Source of the DNA: a bacterium
Lineage (GTDB): Bacteria > CSSED10-310 > JAFGSJ01
Assembly (NCBI GenBank): GCA_016934675.1
Contig: JAFGSJ010000162.1
Location: 1 to 32,580, forward strand
Length of the DNA: 32,580 nt
Reading direction: 5' to 3'
Position numbers and translations under genes: made by a program. The notes beneath the pieces were generated by a model. That model was given only the letters and a program-made list of their open reading frames with translations. It was not told the origin of the DNA and did not search any database. Below, in pieces: positions 25,902-32,580 of the stretch (positions are counted from its first letter, which is position 1; each line of letters starts with the position of its first letter).

Positions 25902-26990
25902 ATGAAAAAAATCCTTGTTATTGGTGGCTATGGAACTGTTGGGCGTGTCGTAACTGATCTTTTGGCAAAAGATGAACGGCTCATGCCCGTTATCGCTGGA
26001 CGAAATGAAGCAAAAGCCAGAGAATTAGCTCAGAAATTCAAGGTTGAATGGCGCAGGATTGATATCGGTGATAAAAATTCAATAAAGTCAGGCCTCCCTG
26101 ATATTGCCCTGATCATCAATTGCTTTAGTGGACCCTTTACGCACACACCTTTACTCTTACCGGAATTATCCGCCAATTTCGGAATTCATTATCTGGATGT
26201 TGCTGGTAGTTATGAATATTCAGAGCGTTTTATCAAACTCAACCAATTGGCTTCACAGAACAATGTGACCCTGATTACCGCTCTTGGGGCCAATCCCGGC
26301 ATTCCGGGCATTGCCCTGATGAACGCCGCTCATGATTTCGAAAAATTGGACTCGGGAAAAATAATATTTGTGCTTGGCGCGAGGCTCGATGGAGTTTCAA
26401 TATCTTCTCTCAAGGAATTGAAACATATGTTATATGTCAAACCATTGGTTTGGAAAAAACCTCGCTGGATCAAACCAGATGTATCGAGTCGAAAAGAATA
26501 TGTCGGAAAACCCTTTGACAGGAAGGTTTATCTGGGTGTTTCCGTGACACGTGATTTACTGAGCATTCCTGCGTTGATCGATCTGAACGAGCTGTCTTTT
26601 TGGTCCGGTTCCCAAAACAGTCTCCAAGGACTGGTCATGATTGCTGGACTCAAATTGGGTCTCACATATACCGATCACTGTGCAGGGCTATTTTTGAAAG
26701 TGCTGAAACTGTTAGGCAAGTCCGAACACTCCATATCGGATGCTTTAATAAAAATAGAATGTGTCGGCACGATCCAGGGCTTCAGACACAGAAAAACCAT
26801 GGAAATGTATTGTGATGAGAATTATGCCACTGCTTTGGCCCCCGTCATTGTCTGTCAGCAGATTCTTGAACAAAAGATCACACGTCCCGGTGCATTTCTC
26901 CCCCCGGAAATTGTTCCTGCTCAAGACTTTATGCTTCAACTTGAAAAGTACGATACCCATTATTCCGAAACCATTGAAAAAACTCAATAG
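25902..26990 (+). CDS. Saccharopine dehydrogenase-like NAD(P)-binding protein
   Basis: 362 residues. The N terminus ILVIGGYGTVGRVV is a Rossmann dinucleotide loop (GxGxxG type), followed by VIAGRNEAKARELA, typical of the saccharopine dehydrogenase superfamily. A second conserved area (TALGANPGIPGIAL) matches the substrate-domain entry of such enzymes. Many family members are not true saccharopine dehydrogenases, and no lysine-pathway gene is nearby, so the substrate is unknown. Start has GGAG at eight bases. The gene looks more AT-rich than its neighbours and lies between the two copies of a ~70-bp repeat, so it may be a later insertion. A hairpin CAAGTG-8-CACTTG (26994-27013) follows the stop without a T-run. 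Confidence 0.85.
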   Translation: MKKILVIGGYGTVGRVVTDLLAKDERLMPVIAGRNEAKARELAQKFKVEWRRIDIGDKNSIKSGLPDIALIINCFSGPFTHTPLLLPELSANFGIHYLDVAGSYEYSERFIKLNQLASQNNVTLITALGANPGIPGIALMNAAHDFEKLDSGKIIFVLGARLDGVSISSLKELKHMLYVKPLVWKKPRWIKPDVSSRKEYVGKPFDRKVYLGVSVTRDLLSIPALIDLNELSFWSGSQNSLQGLVMIAGLKLGLTYTDHCAGLFLKVLKLLGKSEHSISDALIKIECVGTIQGFRHRKTMEMYCDENYATALAPVIVCQQILEQKITRPGAFLPPEIVPAQDFMLQLEKYDTHYSETIEKTQ

Positions 26991-27049
26991 CGTCAAGTGC
27001 CTGCTGACACTTGTCTCAAATCACCAAATTTCTTGATGTGAATTGAATT

Positions 27050-27120
27050 GACTGTCCCTCTTTTCTTTCATATTTCTGAGATTTAGTTCTGGTAAACACT
27101 TCCTTATTGTGGTAAAGGTG
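27050..27120. repeat. Copy 2 of the ~70-bp direct repeat
   Basis: GACTGTCCCTCTTTTC at 27050, CTGGTAAAC at 27089, GGTAAAG at 27111. Its right end overlaps the ribosome site (AAAGGTGAG) of the HD gene, so it now forms that gene's leader. Confidence 0.45.
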
Positions 27121-27125
27121 AGTGT

Positions 27126-28004
27126 ATGGCGCGGCATGTGAGAAAGAGAGACGTGTTGAAAATGAATCGAACAAGAGCATCCCTGGACAACGATCTGCGG
27201 GAACGGATTCATCGCGAGGAAAGCCAGCATACCCGTTCGACTCAGGGCAGCGATAGCCTCTACGGCCACCTTGAACGCGTGGCCGGACTCGCCCGGGAAA
27301 TCGGGCGGGCTGAAGGTGTGGATGCGGAAGCCTGTTATCTGGCGGGCTTGTTTCATGACGCCGGGAAATTTTCGGGAGGCACTTACCATGGCCGGGATAT
27401 TCCCGAGGAAGAACTGTCGGTCCAGGTCCTCGAGGAGCTGGGAGTAAAACACTGTATTGACCGGGACATGCTCACTGAGGTGGCAGATGCCATCAGGCAA
27501 CTCTACCGTGACGATCCCGACCTGACCCCGCTTGCACAAGTTCTCTTCGATGCGGACAACCTGGATAAACTCGGCCCCCTGGGTATAGCCAATTATTTCA
27601 TAAAAACCGGCCTGCGTGGTCGAGGACTGTCCAATACCATTCTCTATAAATTCACGGTCGAATTGACCTATGCCCGTCATGCACCGCTGTCACTGAATAC
27701 GAAAACCGGCAGAGCCCTGGCCCAGTCATATGCCCCCTATACCACTCGCTTTATCCATGATTTACTGGATTTTTTACGCACACACCATCTGTCTGATTTC
27801 AAGGTGGATGAAGTTGAATTCGAAGGACTGGTCCTCGATGTGGTAGCTCCGCTCAACTGTTCCTGCGGCGGACGGATCAATCGCAGAATCTGGAACGTGC
27901 CGGGTATGAAATGCTCGGAAATCCATCTCGAGCATTCCTGCAGCCAATGTGCTCAGACCCACGAAATCCGTTTCTGTCGCCCGAGACTTGCCGGTGAAGA
28001 ATAA
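27126..28004 (+). CDS. HD-domain phosphohydrolase with C-terminal zinc-binding segment
   Basis: 292 residues. The HD motif is H48 (HLERVAGLAREI), H77-D78 (GLFHDAGK) and the later aspartate in FDADNLDKLG, as in small metal-dependent phosphohydrolases of the YfbR/Cas3-HD/uncharacterised HD group. After a helical middle, cysteines in CSCGG (near 245) and CSQC (near 275) suggest a zinc ribbon, unusual for stand-alone HD proteins. AAAGGTGAG precedes the ATG. The next gene (nuclease, 28038) begins 33 bases downstream in the same direction, so the pair is likely one operon. Substrate unknown: nucleotide or nucleic-acid phosphoester is the general expectation. Confidence 0.82.
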   Translation: MARHVRKRDVLKMNRTRASLDNDLRERIHREESQHTRSTQGSDSLYGHLERVAGLAREIGRAEGVDAEACYLAGLFHDAGKFSGGTYHGRDIPEEELSVQVLEELGVKHCIDRDMLTEVADAIRQLYRDDPDLTPLAQVLFDADNLDKLGPLGIANYFIKTGLRGRGLSNTILYKFTVELTYARHAPLSLNTKTGRALAQSYAPYTTRFIHDLLDFLRTHHLSDFKVDEVEFEGLVLDVVAPLNCSCGGRINRRIWNVPGMKCSEIHLEHSCSQCAQTHEIRFCRPRLAGEE

Positions 28005-28037
28005 AGTCTCTGCAATCAACCTTACAAGAAAAGACTT

Positions 28038-29528
28038 GTGCAGAAGAGCCTGATAGACAAAATTTTTGATTTTCTGTTCGAACGAGATCAGCCGGCGGAC
28101 TCCCTTGACCTGACCGGTTTTCTTGGCCTGAAATGCCAGGCTGAGGCTGTCGCCGATCAGATCGTCATGGGGCTTGTTCGGGACGATGATCGCTTCTATT
28201 TCGATATCAACCACGGCTGGTCAATCACGGATATGGCCAGGCAAAAAGCACGCTTAGGGCATGCACGAGCTTCACATTCGAGTCCAGACAGTAAAAAGGC
28301 ACCACGAGTGGTCGTTGCATTCACATTCAACGCCGCTCGCAGCAATTCGCTTTCCTCTCTGCATCAGATTGCGGCACAACGAATCACCAGTCATAAACGT
28401 CTGGATCGCTTTGGGCCCTTTATGGTCAGTTGGGACCGGAATGAGTTGGCCGCAGCCCTGACCGAAGATGTACCCGTTCGACCGTCTGGTGACATGGTCC
28501 GCGAATTTCTGCAGTTTTGTGCCGATTCTGAAGTCATTATCTGGCGATCGACTGCCGGGATTCAGACCCTGGACCATTTAGCTTTCTATGAAGGCCTGGG
28601 CAGTTTCAACCCGAAAGTGCTCCCCTTGGCCATGATAGCCGAAGCATTCTACCCCCACACGCGGACGCGTCAGCTCGAGGAATTTCTCGAAGACTGCGGA
28701 TGGCATGGTGGTTATGCTCCGGAAACGATCGATTATCAACTCGAAAATATGCTCGATCTGGCCCTCGATTTCCAGCAAAAAATCGAGCTCGAACAGCACC
28801 AGGACCTGGCAGTATGGCTGCAAATGCAACAGGAGCAGCAAGCCTATTTTGATTTCAGTAAAGCGGGTTTCGATCGGATTTTTCTGCAGGCCCTGCCAGC
28901 ATCACCCGGGGTTTATCTCATACTCGATCCAGACGGTCATGTCCTCTATACCGGCAAATCACTCAACCTCCACCAAAGGGTCAATTCCTATTTTTCCGGC
29001 AGCGAACCGATTGACGAGAAAATCACCCAAATTCGGGGACAGGTGCATACAATTGAGATCATCAGGACCGGCTCAGAACTGAGCGCGGAAATTCTCGAAG
29101 CTTCTCTCATACTGAAATACAGACCTCCGCTCAATACCAAGATCGAATTCAAGACAACCGGCTCAGGACCGACCGATAACTGTTTTCTGGTCCTACCCGC
29201 CGTCGAGGCGAGCTCACGTGAAATTCATCTTCTGAACAGGCAGGGTCACTATAGTACCGTGTGTATCTCAAGCCCACGTGGTCTGAAAAAGAAAGTGAGT
29301 GAGATGCTTCTATTTTTTGAAGCAGGCGTCTGTCCTGACGAAAACCGGCAGTACGATCTCGATGACACTATGCGAACTTATGCCGCCTGCATCATGCAAC
29401 GCTGGTGGACCAGATACCGGGATGTCGTACCACTCTACGAGTATAAACACTTCTCCCCCGATGATCTGTACTCAATCCTTGCTGCTGCTCTGGATGAAAC
29501 CTTCCACGCCTCCCAGATCTATCTCTAA
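28038..29528 (+). CDS. GIY-YIG nuclease with degenerate DnaQ-like exonuclease domain
   Basis: 496 residues from GTG 28038. Residues about 286-370 are a UvrC-type GIY-YIG domain: ASPGVY (288-293), VLYTGKSLNLHQR with YTG for YIG (304-306) and arginine R314, and EILEASLILKYRPPLN with the metal-binding glutamate likely E354. Residues about 88-240 line up with the DEDDh exonuclease (DnaQ) part of the known DnaQ-UvrC fusions, but VVxDxETTG reads VVVAFTFNAA (D and E lost) and the second motif NxxFD reads STAGI. A helical N terminus (1-80) and a C-terminal ~120 residues match nothing I know. It should still nick DNA through GIY-YIG; the exonuclease part is probably structural. Confidence 0.85.
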   Translation: MQKSLIDKIFDFLFERDQPADSLDLTGFLGLKCQAEAVADQIVMGLVRDDDRFYFDINHGWSITDMARQKARLGHARASHSSPDSKKAPRVVVAFTFNAARSNSLSSLHQIAAQRITSHKRLDRFGPFMVSWDRNELAAALTEDVPVRPSGDMVREFLQFCADSEVIIWRSTAGIQTLDHLAFYEGLGSFNPKVLPLAMIAEAFYPHTRTRQLEEFLEDCGWHGGYAPETIDYQLENMLDLALDFQQKIELEQHQDLAVWLQMQQEQQAYFDFSKAGFDRIFLQALPASPGVYLILDPDGHVLYTGKSLNLHQRVNSYFSGSEPIDEKITQIRGQVHTIEIIRTGSELSAEILEASLILKYRPPLNTKIEFKTTGSGPTDNCFLVLPAVEASSREIHLLNRQGHYSTVCISSPRGLKKKVSEMLLFFEAGVCPDENRQYDLDDTMRTYAACIMQRWWTRYRDVVPLYEYKHFSPDDLYSILAAALDETFHASQIYL

Positions 29529-29533
29529 ATAGA

Positions 29534-31156
29534 CTAAAGAATAAAATCCGTCGAAAGAAACCGGGATTTTCGCTCTTTTACGATGGCATTGATGATCTGC
29601 TTGTTAGCCTCGGTGGTCTTGGCCGCAACCAGGGTCCGAATGGTAAAAACCCGGAGCGCATCGGAAACGGAGAGCGTGCCTTCAGCCGAATCCTTTCTGC
29701 CGGTGAAAGGAAATGTGTCCGGCCCCCGTTGACACTGGCTGTTGATGTTGACCCGGCAGACCTGATTGACCAGAGGATCGAGCAGTTCAGCCAGGAGCCC
29801 GGGATTGCTGCCGAAAAGACTGACCTGTTGACCGTAATTGGACTGGGTGACATAATTCATGGGTTCTGCTGTATCCGAAAAAACAGCTATGGGCACAATC
29901 GGGCCAAATTGCTCATCGGTATACAGTTTCATACCCGGTTCGACCGGATAGACAACTGCCGGAGACATGAAAGTATGTTTCACAGTACCACCATCCGGAT
30001 TGACGATACGGGCACCTTTTTGACAAGCATCTTCGATCAACCCGGTCAGATACGTGGTCTTGTCCGGTTCGGGTAACGGTGTGATCCGAACACCCGGCTC
30101 CCAGGGCATCCCTCCCTCGAGCATGGAAACCGCCTCACTAAATGTGCCGATGAATTCATCCGCAATCTCTCTGTGTACGAAAATAATTTTAAGAGCGGTA
30201 CAACGCTGACCGTTAAAAGAGAGCGATCCTAATGCGCATTCTTTGACCGCATTCTCAATATCCGCGTCTTTCAAAACGATCGCGGCATTCTTGGCATCGA
30301 GACCGAGCACGCAGCGCAGGCGATGGGGTGTCGGATGCTGGTGCTTGAGAATATCAGCCACCCGACTGGTGCCGATGAAAGCCAGCACATCTATTTTCCC
30401 GGATTTCATAAGCGGACCGATGACCGTCTGACCATCTCCATAAACCGTATTGATCACACCCTTTGGGAAAGAGTCCTGAAATGCTTTAAGGAGCGGCTTG
30501 AAGAGCAAAACCCCCAGTTTGGGCGGTTTGAAAATGACGGTATTACCCATGATCAGGGCCGGAATGAGCGTGGTAAAGGTTTCATTGAGCGGGTAATTGA
30601 ACGGTCCCATGCACAGCACCACGCCCAGCGGTGCCCGCCGAATCTGCCCAAGCACACCCTTTTCGATCACGAAACGAGACGAGAGGCGGTCCAGCTCCTT
30701 CAGGGAATCAATTGTGTCCCTGATGTAATCGATGGTTCGGTCAAACTCCTTCTCGGAATCGGGCAAGGTCTTGCCGATCTCCCACATCAGAAGTTTGACT
30801 ATTTCGTCCCGCGCTTCCTGCATCCGTAGCGTGAACGCTTCGACGTGTCGAATCCGTTCCTCGACAGACATGGTCGGCCACGCCCCACGACCATGGTCAT
30901 ATGCCCTGCAGGCCGCCTCGAGAGCTTCCTCGGCCTGCTCACTTGTCAGCAGGGGAAAACAACCGATGTGTCTGGGACGAACGATTTGATCCACGGTTTC
31001 ACATATCGGTGAGAACACCTTTTGCTGCGGACCACACCAATCCTTGATGACTCCATCACAGAGATAGTGACGCTGCTCGATCGGAGAAATGAGCCTATAT
31101 TTCTCCGGGATTAAACCGTCATCAGGAAAAAATGAAGTTTGTTCTCGATTTGTCAT
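29534..31156 (-). CDS. gapN: GapN-type aldehyde dehydrogenase (non-phosphorylating glyceraldehyde-3-phosphate dehydrogenase family)
   Basis: 540 residues. Family oxidises glyceraldehyde 3-phosphate to 3-phosphoglycerate with NADP. GPFNYPLNETFTTLIP (catalytic N187), FKPPK (K210) and SFNGQRCT with catalytic cysteine C319 are present. The residue 34 positions before C319, where classic aldehyde dehydrogenases have the general-base glutamate in LELGGK, is G285 in VLGLDAKN. The long form (about 540 aa) with this GLDAKN segment is, as I recall, a recognised bacterial subgroup, so gapN is a family-level call. Start: GGAG is eight bases before ATG 31156; ATG 31177 and 31189 are alternatives. It ends five bases from the convergent nuclease gene. 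Confidence 0.85.
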   Translation of the reverse strand: MTNREQTSFFPDDGLIPEKYRLISPIEQRHYLCDGVIKDWCGPQQKVFSPICETVDQIVRPRHIGCFPLLTSEQAEEALEAACRAYDHGRGAWPTMSVEERIRHVEAFTLRMQEARDEIVKLLMWEIGKTLPDSEKEFDRTIDYIRDTIDSLKELDRLSSRFVIEKGVLGQIRRAPLGVVLCMGPFNYPLNETFTTLIPALIMGNTVIFKPPKLGVLLFKPLLKAFQDSFPKGVINTVYGDGQTVIGPLMKSGKIDVLAFIGTSRVADILKHQHPTPHRLRCVLGLDAKNAAIVLKDADIENAVKECALGSLSFNGQRCTALKIIFVHREIADEFIGTFSEAVSMLEGGMPWEPGVRITPLPEPDKTTYLTGLIEDACQKGARIVNPDGGTVKHTFMSPAVVYPVEPGMKLYTDEQFGPIVPIAVFSDTAEPMNYVTQSNYGQQVSLFGSNPGLLAELLDPLVNQVCRVNINSQCQRGPDTFPFTGRKDSAEGTLSVSDALRVFTIRTLVAAKTTEANKQIINAIVKERKSRFLSTDFIL

Positions 31157-31237
31157 GATATTTGCTCCATTCTCCATTCGGTCTCTCATTCCTGTTCAAA
31201 CTTTTATCATCCGCTGAAATGGCGGTTCGATACTGTG

Positions 31238-31266
31238 ATTGTAACCGATTGAAAGCTCCTTTTCAA
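31238..31266 (-). promoter_or_regulatory. Sigma-70 promoter of gapN with overlapping palindrome
   Basis: On the minus strand TTGAAA (31266-31261) and TACAAT (31243-31238) are 17 bases apart; transcription would start near 31231. TTGAAA-GCTCCT-TTTCAA (31249-31266) is a palindrome that covers the -35 and part of the spacer, where a repressor could bind. Confidence 0.6.
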
Positions 31267-31312
31267 TGCATATCCCCTGAGAAAGCTGAGGTCCAGAGAG
31301 TCCGCATTTACA

Positions 31313-32101
31313 TCAGGGGCAGGTAGTCGAGCAGGCCCTGATATAATCCAGGCTGCATGATTTCGCGAAATCATTTCGGGCCTTTTCGCAATCAGACAGT
31401 TCAACATACGATAAACCACGAAAAAAATAGAATTTCCCGTTATCCGGGGCCATTTCTAGGGCTCTGGTGTAGTCAGAGATCGCTTCGTGATAGTGTTTCA
31501 GCATGTAATGAATGTACGCGCGGTTACCATAAGCCTGCTCATAGGACCAGTATTTCATCGCCGTGGTATAGTCATCGATCGCCTTTTCATACTGTTCCTT
31601 TTTGAAGTAAGCCACACCACGATTGATATAGGCTTGAGCTATCAATTCAGGATGATCAATCCTCTTTTTTCCCGATTTCAGTTTGAATCCGACCGTTAAA
31701 GTAAAACTGATTTCTACCGGCTTCCCGTCTAATAGAGCGGGTTTGAATTTCCATTTTTGGACTGCTTCAAGGGCCGCTTCATCGAATTCATTTTGAAAAA
31801 GGCATATTTCGCCATCTGGGAATACCTTGGGGTCTCGAACATCCCCGTGTTCATCGATATATGTTTCGATAATGACCGTGCACTCTTCACCAATATATTC
31901 CGCTACTTTGGGATACTTGGGCGAAGGCGATTTCACTTTGACCGGTTTCGTCATCTGCTGCTCGTGATCGGCTGTTAATATTTCCTGATCAGGTTCCTGT
32001 CCGCATGCGTTCCGCTCCCCGAGACAGGTTAACCAGAGAAGAAAGGACAGAAGAAAAAGAAACGAAAACAGGTGCCTGATCTGATTCGTAAGCTGCTTCA
32101 T
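31313..32101 (-). CDS. Exported TonB C-terminal domain protein with TPR repeats
   Basis: 262 residues from ATG 32101 (GGGGAG seven bases before; a frame extends to 32158). Residues 8-27 are a hydrophobic export signal (LFSFLFLLSFLLWL). Residues about 50-142 are a TonB C-terminal domain: SPSPKYPKVAEY, VIIETYIDEHGDV, FDEAALEAVQKWKFKPALLDG, VEISFTLTVGF. Residues about 160-250 are TPRs (AYINRGVAYFKKEQYEKAIDDY and two further units). Unlike true TonB, there is no proline-rich periplasm-spanning arm and no ExbBD neighbour. It is more likely a periplasmic adaptor than an energy transducer. The protein ends in CSTTCP. Confidence 0.87.
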   Translation of the reverse strand: MKQLTNQIRHLFSFLFLLSFLLWLTCLGERNACGQEPDQEILTADHEQQMTKPVKVKSPSPKYPKVAEYIGEECTVIIETYIDEHGDVRDPKVFPDGEICLFQNEFDEAALEAVQKWKFKPALLDGKPVEISFTLTVGFKLKSGKKRIDHPELIAQAYINRGVAYFKKEQYEKAIDDYTTAMKYWSYEQAYGNRAYIHYMLKHYHEAISDYTRALEMAPDNGKFYFFRGLSYVELSDCEKARNDFAKSCSLDYIRACSTTCP

Positions 32102-32139
32102 GCGCTGATCTCCCCTGATAAAGAATCCAGTCACCATAG

Positions 32140-32168
32140 TGTTTACAGAAATTGCCACCTCTTGTCAA
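32140..32168 (-). promoter_or_regulatory. Promoter of the TonB-TPR gene
   Basis: On the minus strand a perfect TTGACA (32168-32163), 17 bases, then TAAACA (32145-32140). Transcription would start near 32133, about 32 bases before the ATG. Confidence 0.5.
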
Positions 32169-32276
32169 ATCAAACTCATATGGAGGCTAGTGCGATGTTT
32201 CTAGATCAAAGAGTGGAGCGATTTTAGTCGATCAGTAAGAATCATTTTCCCCAAAATGCCAACGAGGGTAATCATA

Positions 32277-32576
32277 CACCACGAAGTGGTGAAAGAGGTT
32301 AGCCTGGGGCACAGTCGCGTCGAAGCTTTAGCGAAGACAGGACGTCGCCCCAGGTTCAGGATAAACATGATCGAAGCTCTGAAAGAGCGTCAGAGACTTT
32401 CATTACCTATTGTATGGATTACGACGGAAATTTGTCTGGGATTGAAACTCAATCGGTGACATGATTTCGGATTATGTATGGAGCTCCCGCTCTTTCAGAG
32501 CTCGGTCTTTTCCTGTTCATTGACCAGGGGCGGCGCATTCGTCGAGTTTCACTTCGACAAATGGCTCTGCCCCTGG
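32277..32576. repeat. Mirror-symmetric array of hairpins, running to the window end
   Basis: Five hairpins occur in order: CACCAC-GAA-GTGGTG (32277-32291); CCTGGGGC to GCCCCAGG (32303-32354); GCTCT-GAA-AGAGC (32376-32388); GCTCT-TTC-AGAGC (32489-32501), the exact reverse complement of the third; and CCAGGGGC to GCCCCTGG (32524-32576) with an inner GTCGA/TCGAC stem. The order is roughly mirrored about 32438. It looks like a dispersed REP-like or non-autonomous element. A frame across 32256-32459 exists but is probably just the repeat translated. No gene is seen in 32169-32580. Confidence 0.6.
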
Positions 32577-32580
32577 CTGA

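Noticed and set aside
27021..27680. 219-codon minus-strand frame opposite the HD gene
   Set aside because: Antisense to a clear HD-domain gene whose motifs, start and ribosome site are all on the plus strand.
32256..32459. 67-codon plus-strand frame over the terminal hairpins
   Set aside because: It runs straight through the palindromes and has no ribosome site; it looks like translated repeat.
1..32580. Search for CRISPR repeats, tRNA genes, transposases and phage genes
   Set aside because: No regularly spaced repeats, no cloverleaf sequences and no such proteins were recognised.

Overview
The window is about 32.6 kb of a bacterial chromosome with moderate GC. It reads as an uncultured or poorly studied Gram-negative (diderm) lineage. 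Evidence for an outer membrane is a predicted beta-barrel protein with a signal peptide (14744-16042) and a TonB C-terminal domain protein (31313-32101). Several start-proximal sites fit a housekeeping sigma-70 consensus very well, for example TTGACA-N17-TATAGT before rpiB, TTGACT-N17-TATAAT before the GAF gene and TTGAAA-N17-TACAAT before gapN. Giant Ser/Thr kinases fused to ATPase, TPR and sigma-54 modules recall Acidobacteriota, Deltaproteobacteria-like and related deep lineages, but I cannot fix the phylum by eye. No tRNA, rRNA, CRISPR array, transposase or phage gene was seen.

Layout. (1) 1-925: gene-poor, with an outward-facing promoter, a coding-like remnant of a lost gene, a 53-codon small ORF and the promoter of the first kinase. 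(2) 926-4726: Ser/Thr kinase-ATPase-TPR protein. (3) 4783-12136: peptide deformylase, then a signalling island. It holds a PAS histidine kinase facing a stand-alone receiver, two paralogous proteins with a shared N-terminal module and a Roadblock/LC7-like C terminus, a receiver-PATAN protein whose C terminus looks like a degenerate Ras/MglA-type GTPase, and a coiled-coil GAF protein with its own strong promoter. (4) 12167-16042: a sulfatase-fold hydrolase and an outer-membrane protein, transcribed divergently. (5) 16067-25496, minus strand: a membrane-anchored PP2C phosphatase, a 1727-residue kinase/ATPase/TPR/GAF/sigma-54 activator, and nrdR-glyA-rpiB. The giant regulator follows these three housekeeping genes with only 42 bases between. 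(6) 25497-29528: a saccharopine dehydrogenase-like gene bracketed by two related ~70-bp sequences, then an HD-domain protein and a GIY-YIG nuclease whose N-terminal exonuclease-like domain has lost its catalytic acids. (7) 29534-32101, minus: a GapN-type aldehyde dehydrogenase and a TonB-TPR protein. (8) 32102-32580: a nested, mirror-symmetric array of hairpins that runs off the end.

How it may work together (inference). The window is unusually rich in protein-phosphorylation machinery: two Ser/Thr kinases, a PP2C phosphatase, one histidine kinase and two receivers. The most unusual part is 6837-11112, where phosphorelay receivers, Roadblock-like proteins and a PATAN/pseudo-GTPase protein are encoded in one direction. 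Roadblock proteins classically regulate MglA-like small GTPases, so a Roadblock pair beside a nucleotide-binding-dead GTPase fold fused to a receiver suggests an undescribed scaffold that may read phosphorylation instead of GTP. The giant kinase/sigma-54 protein would link kinase or ATP-dependent sensing directly to sigma-54 transcription in one chain.
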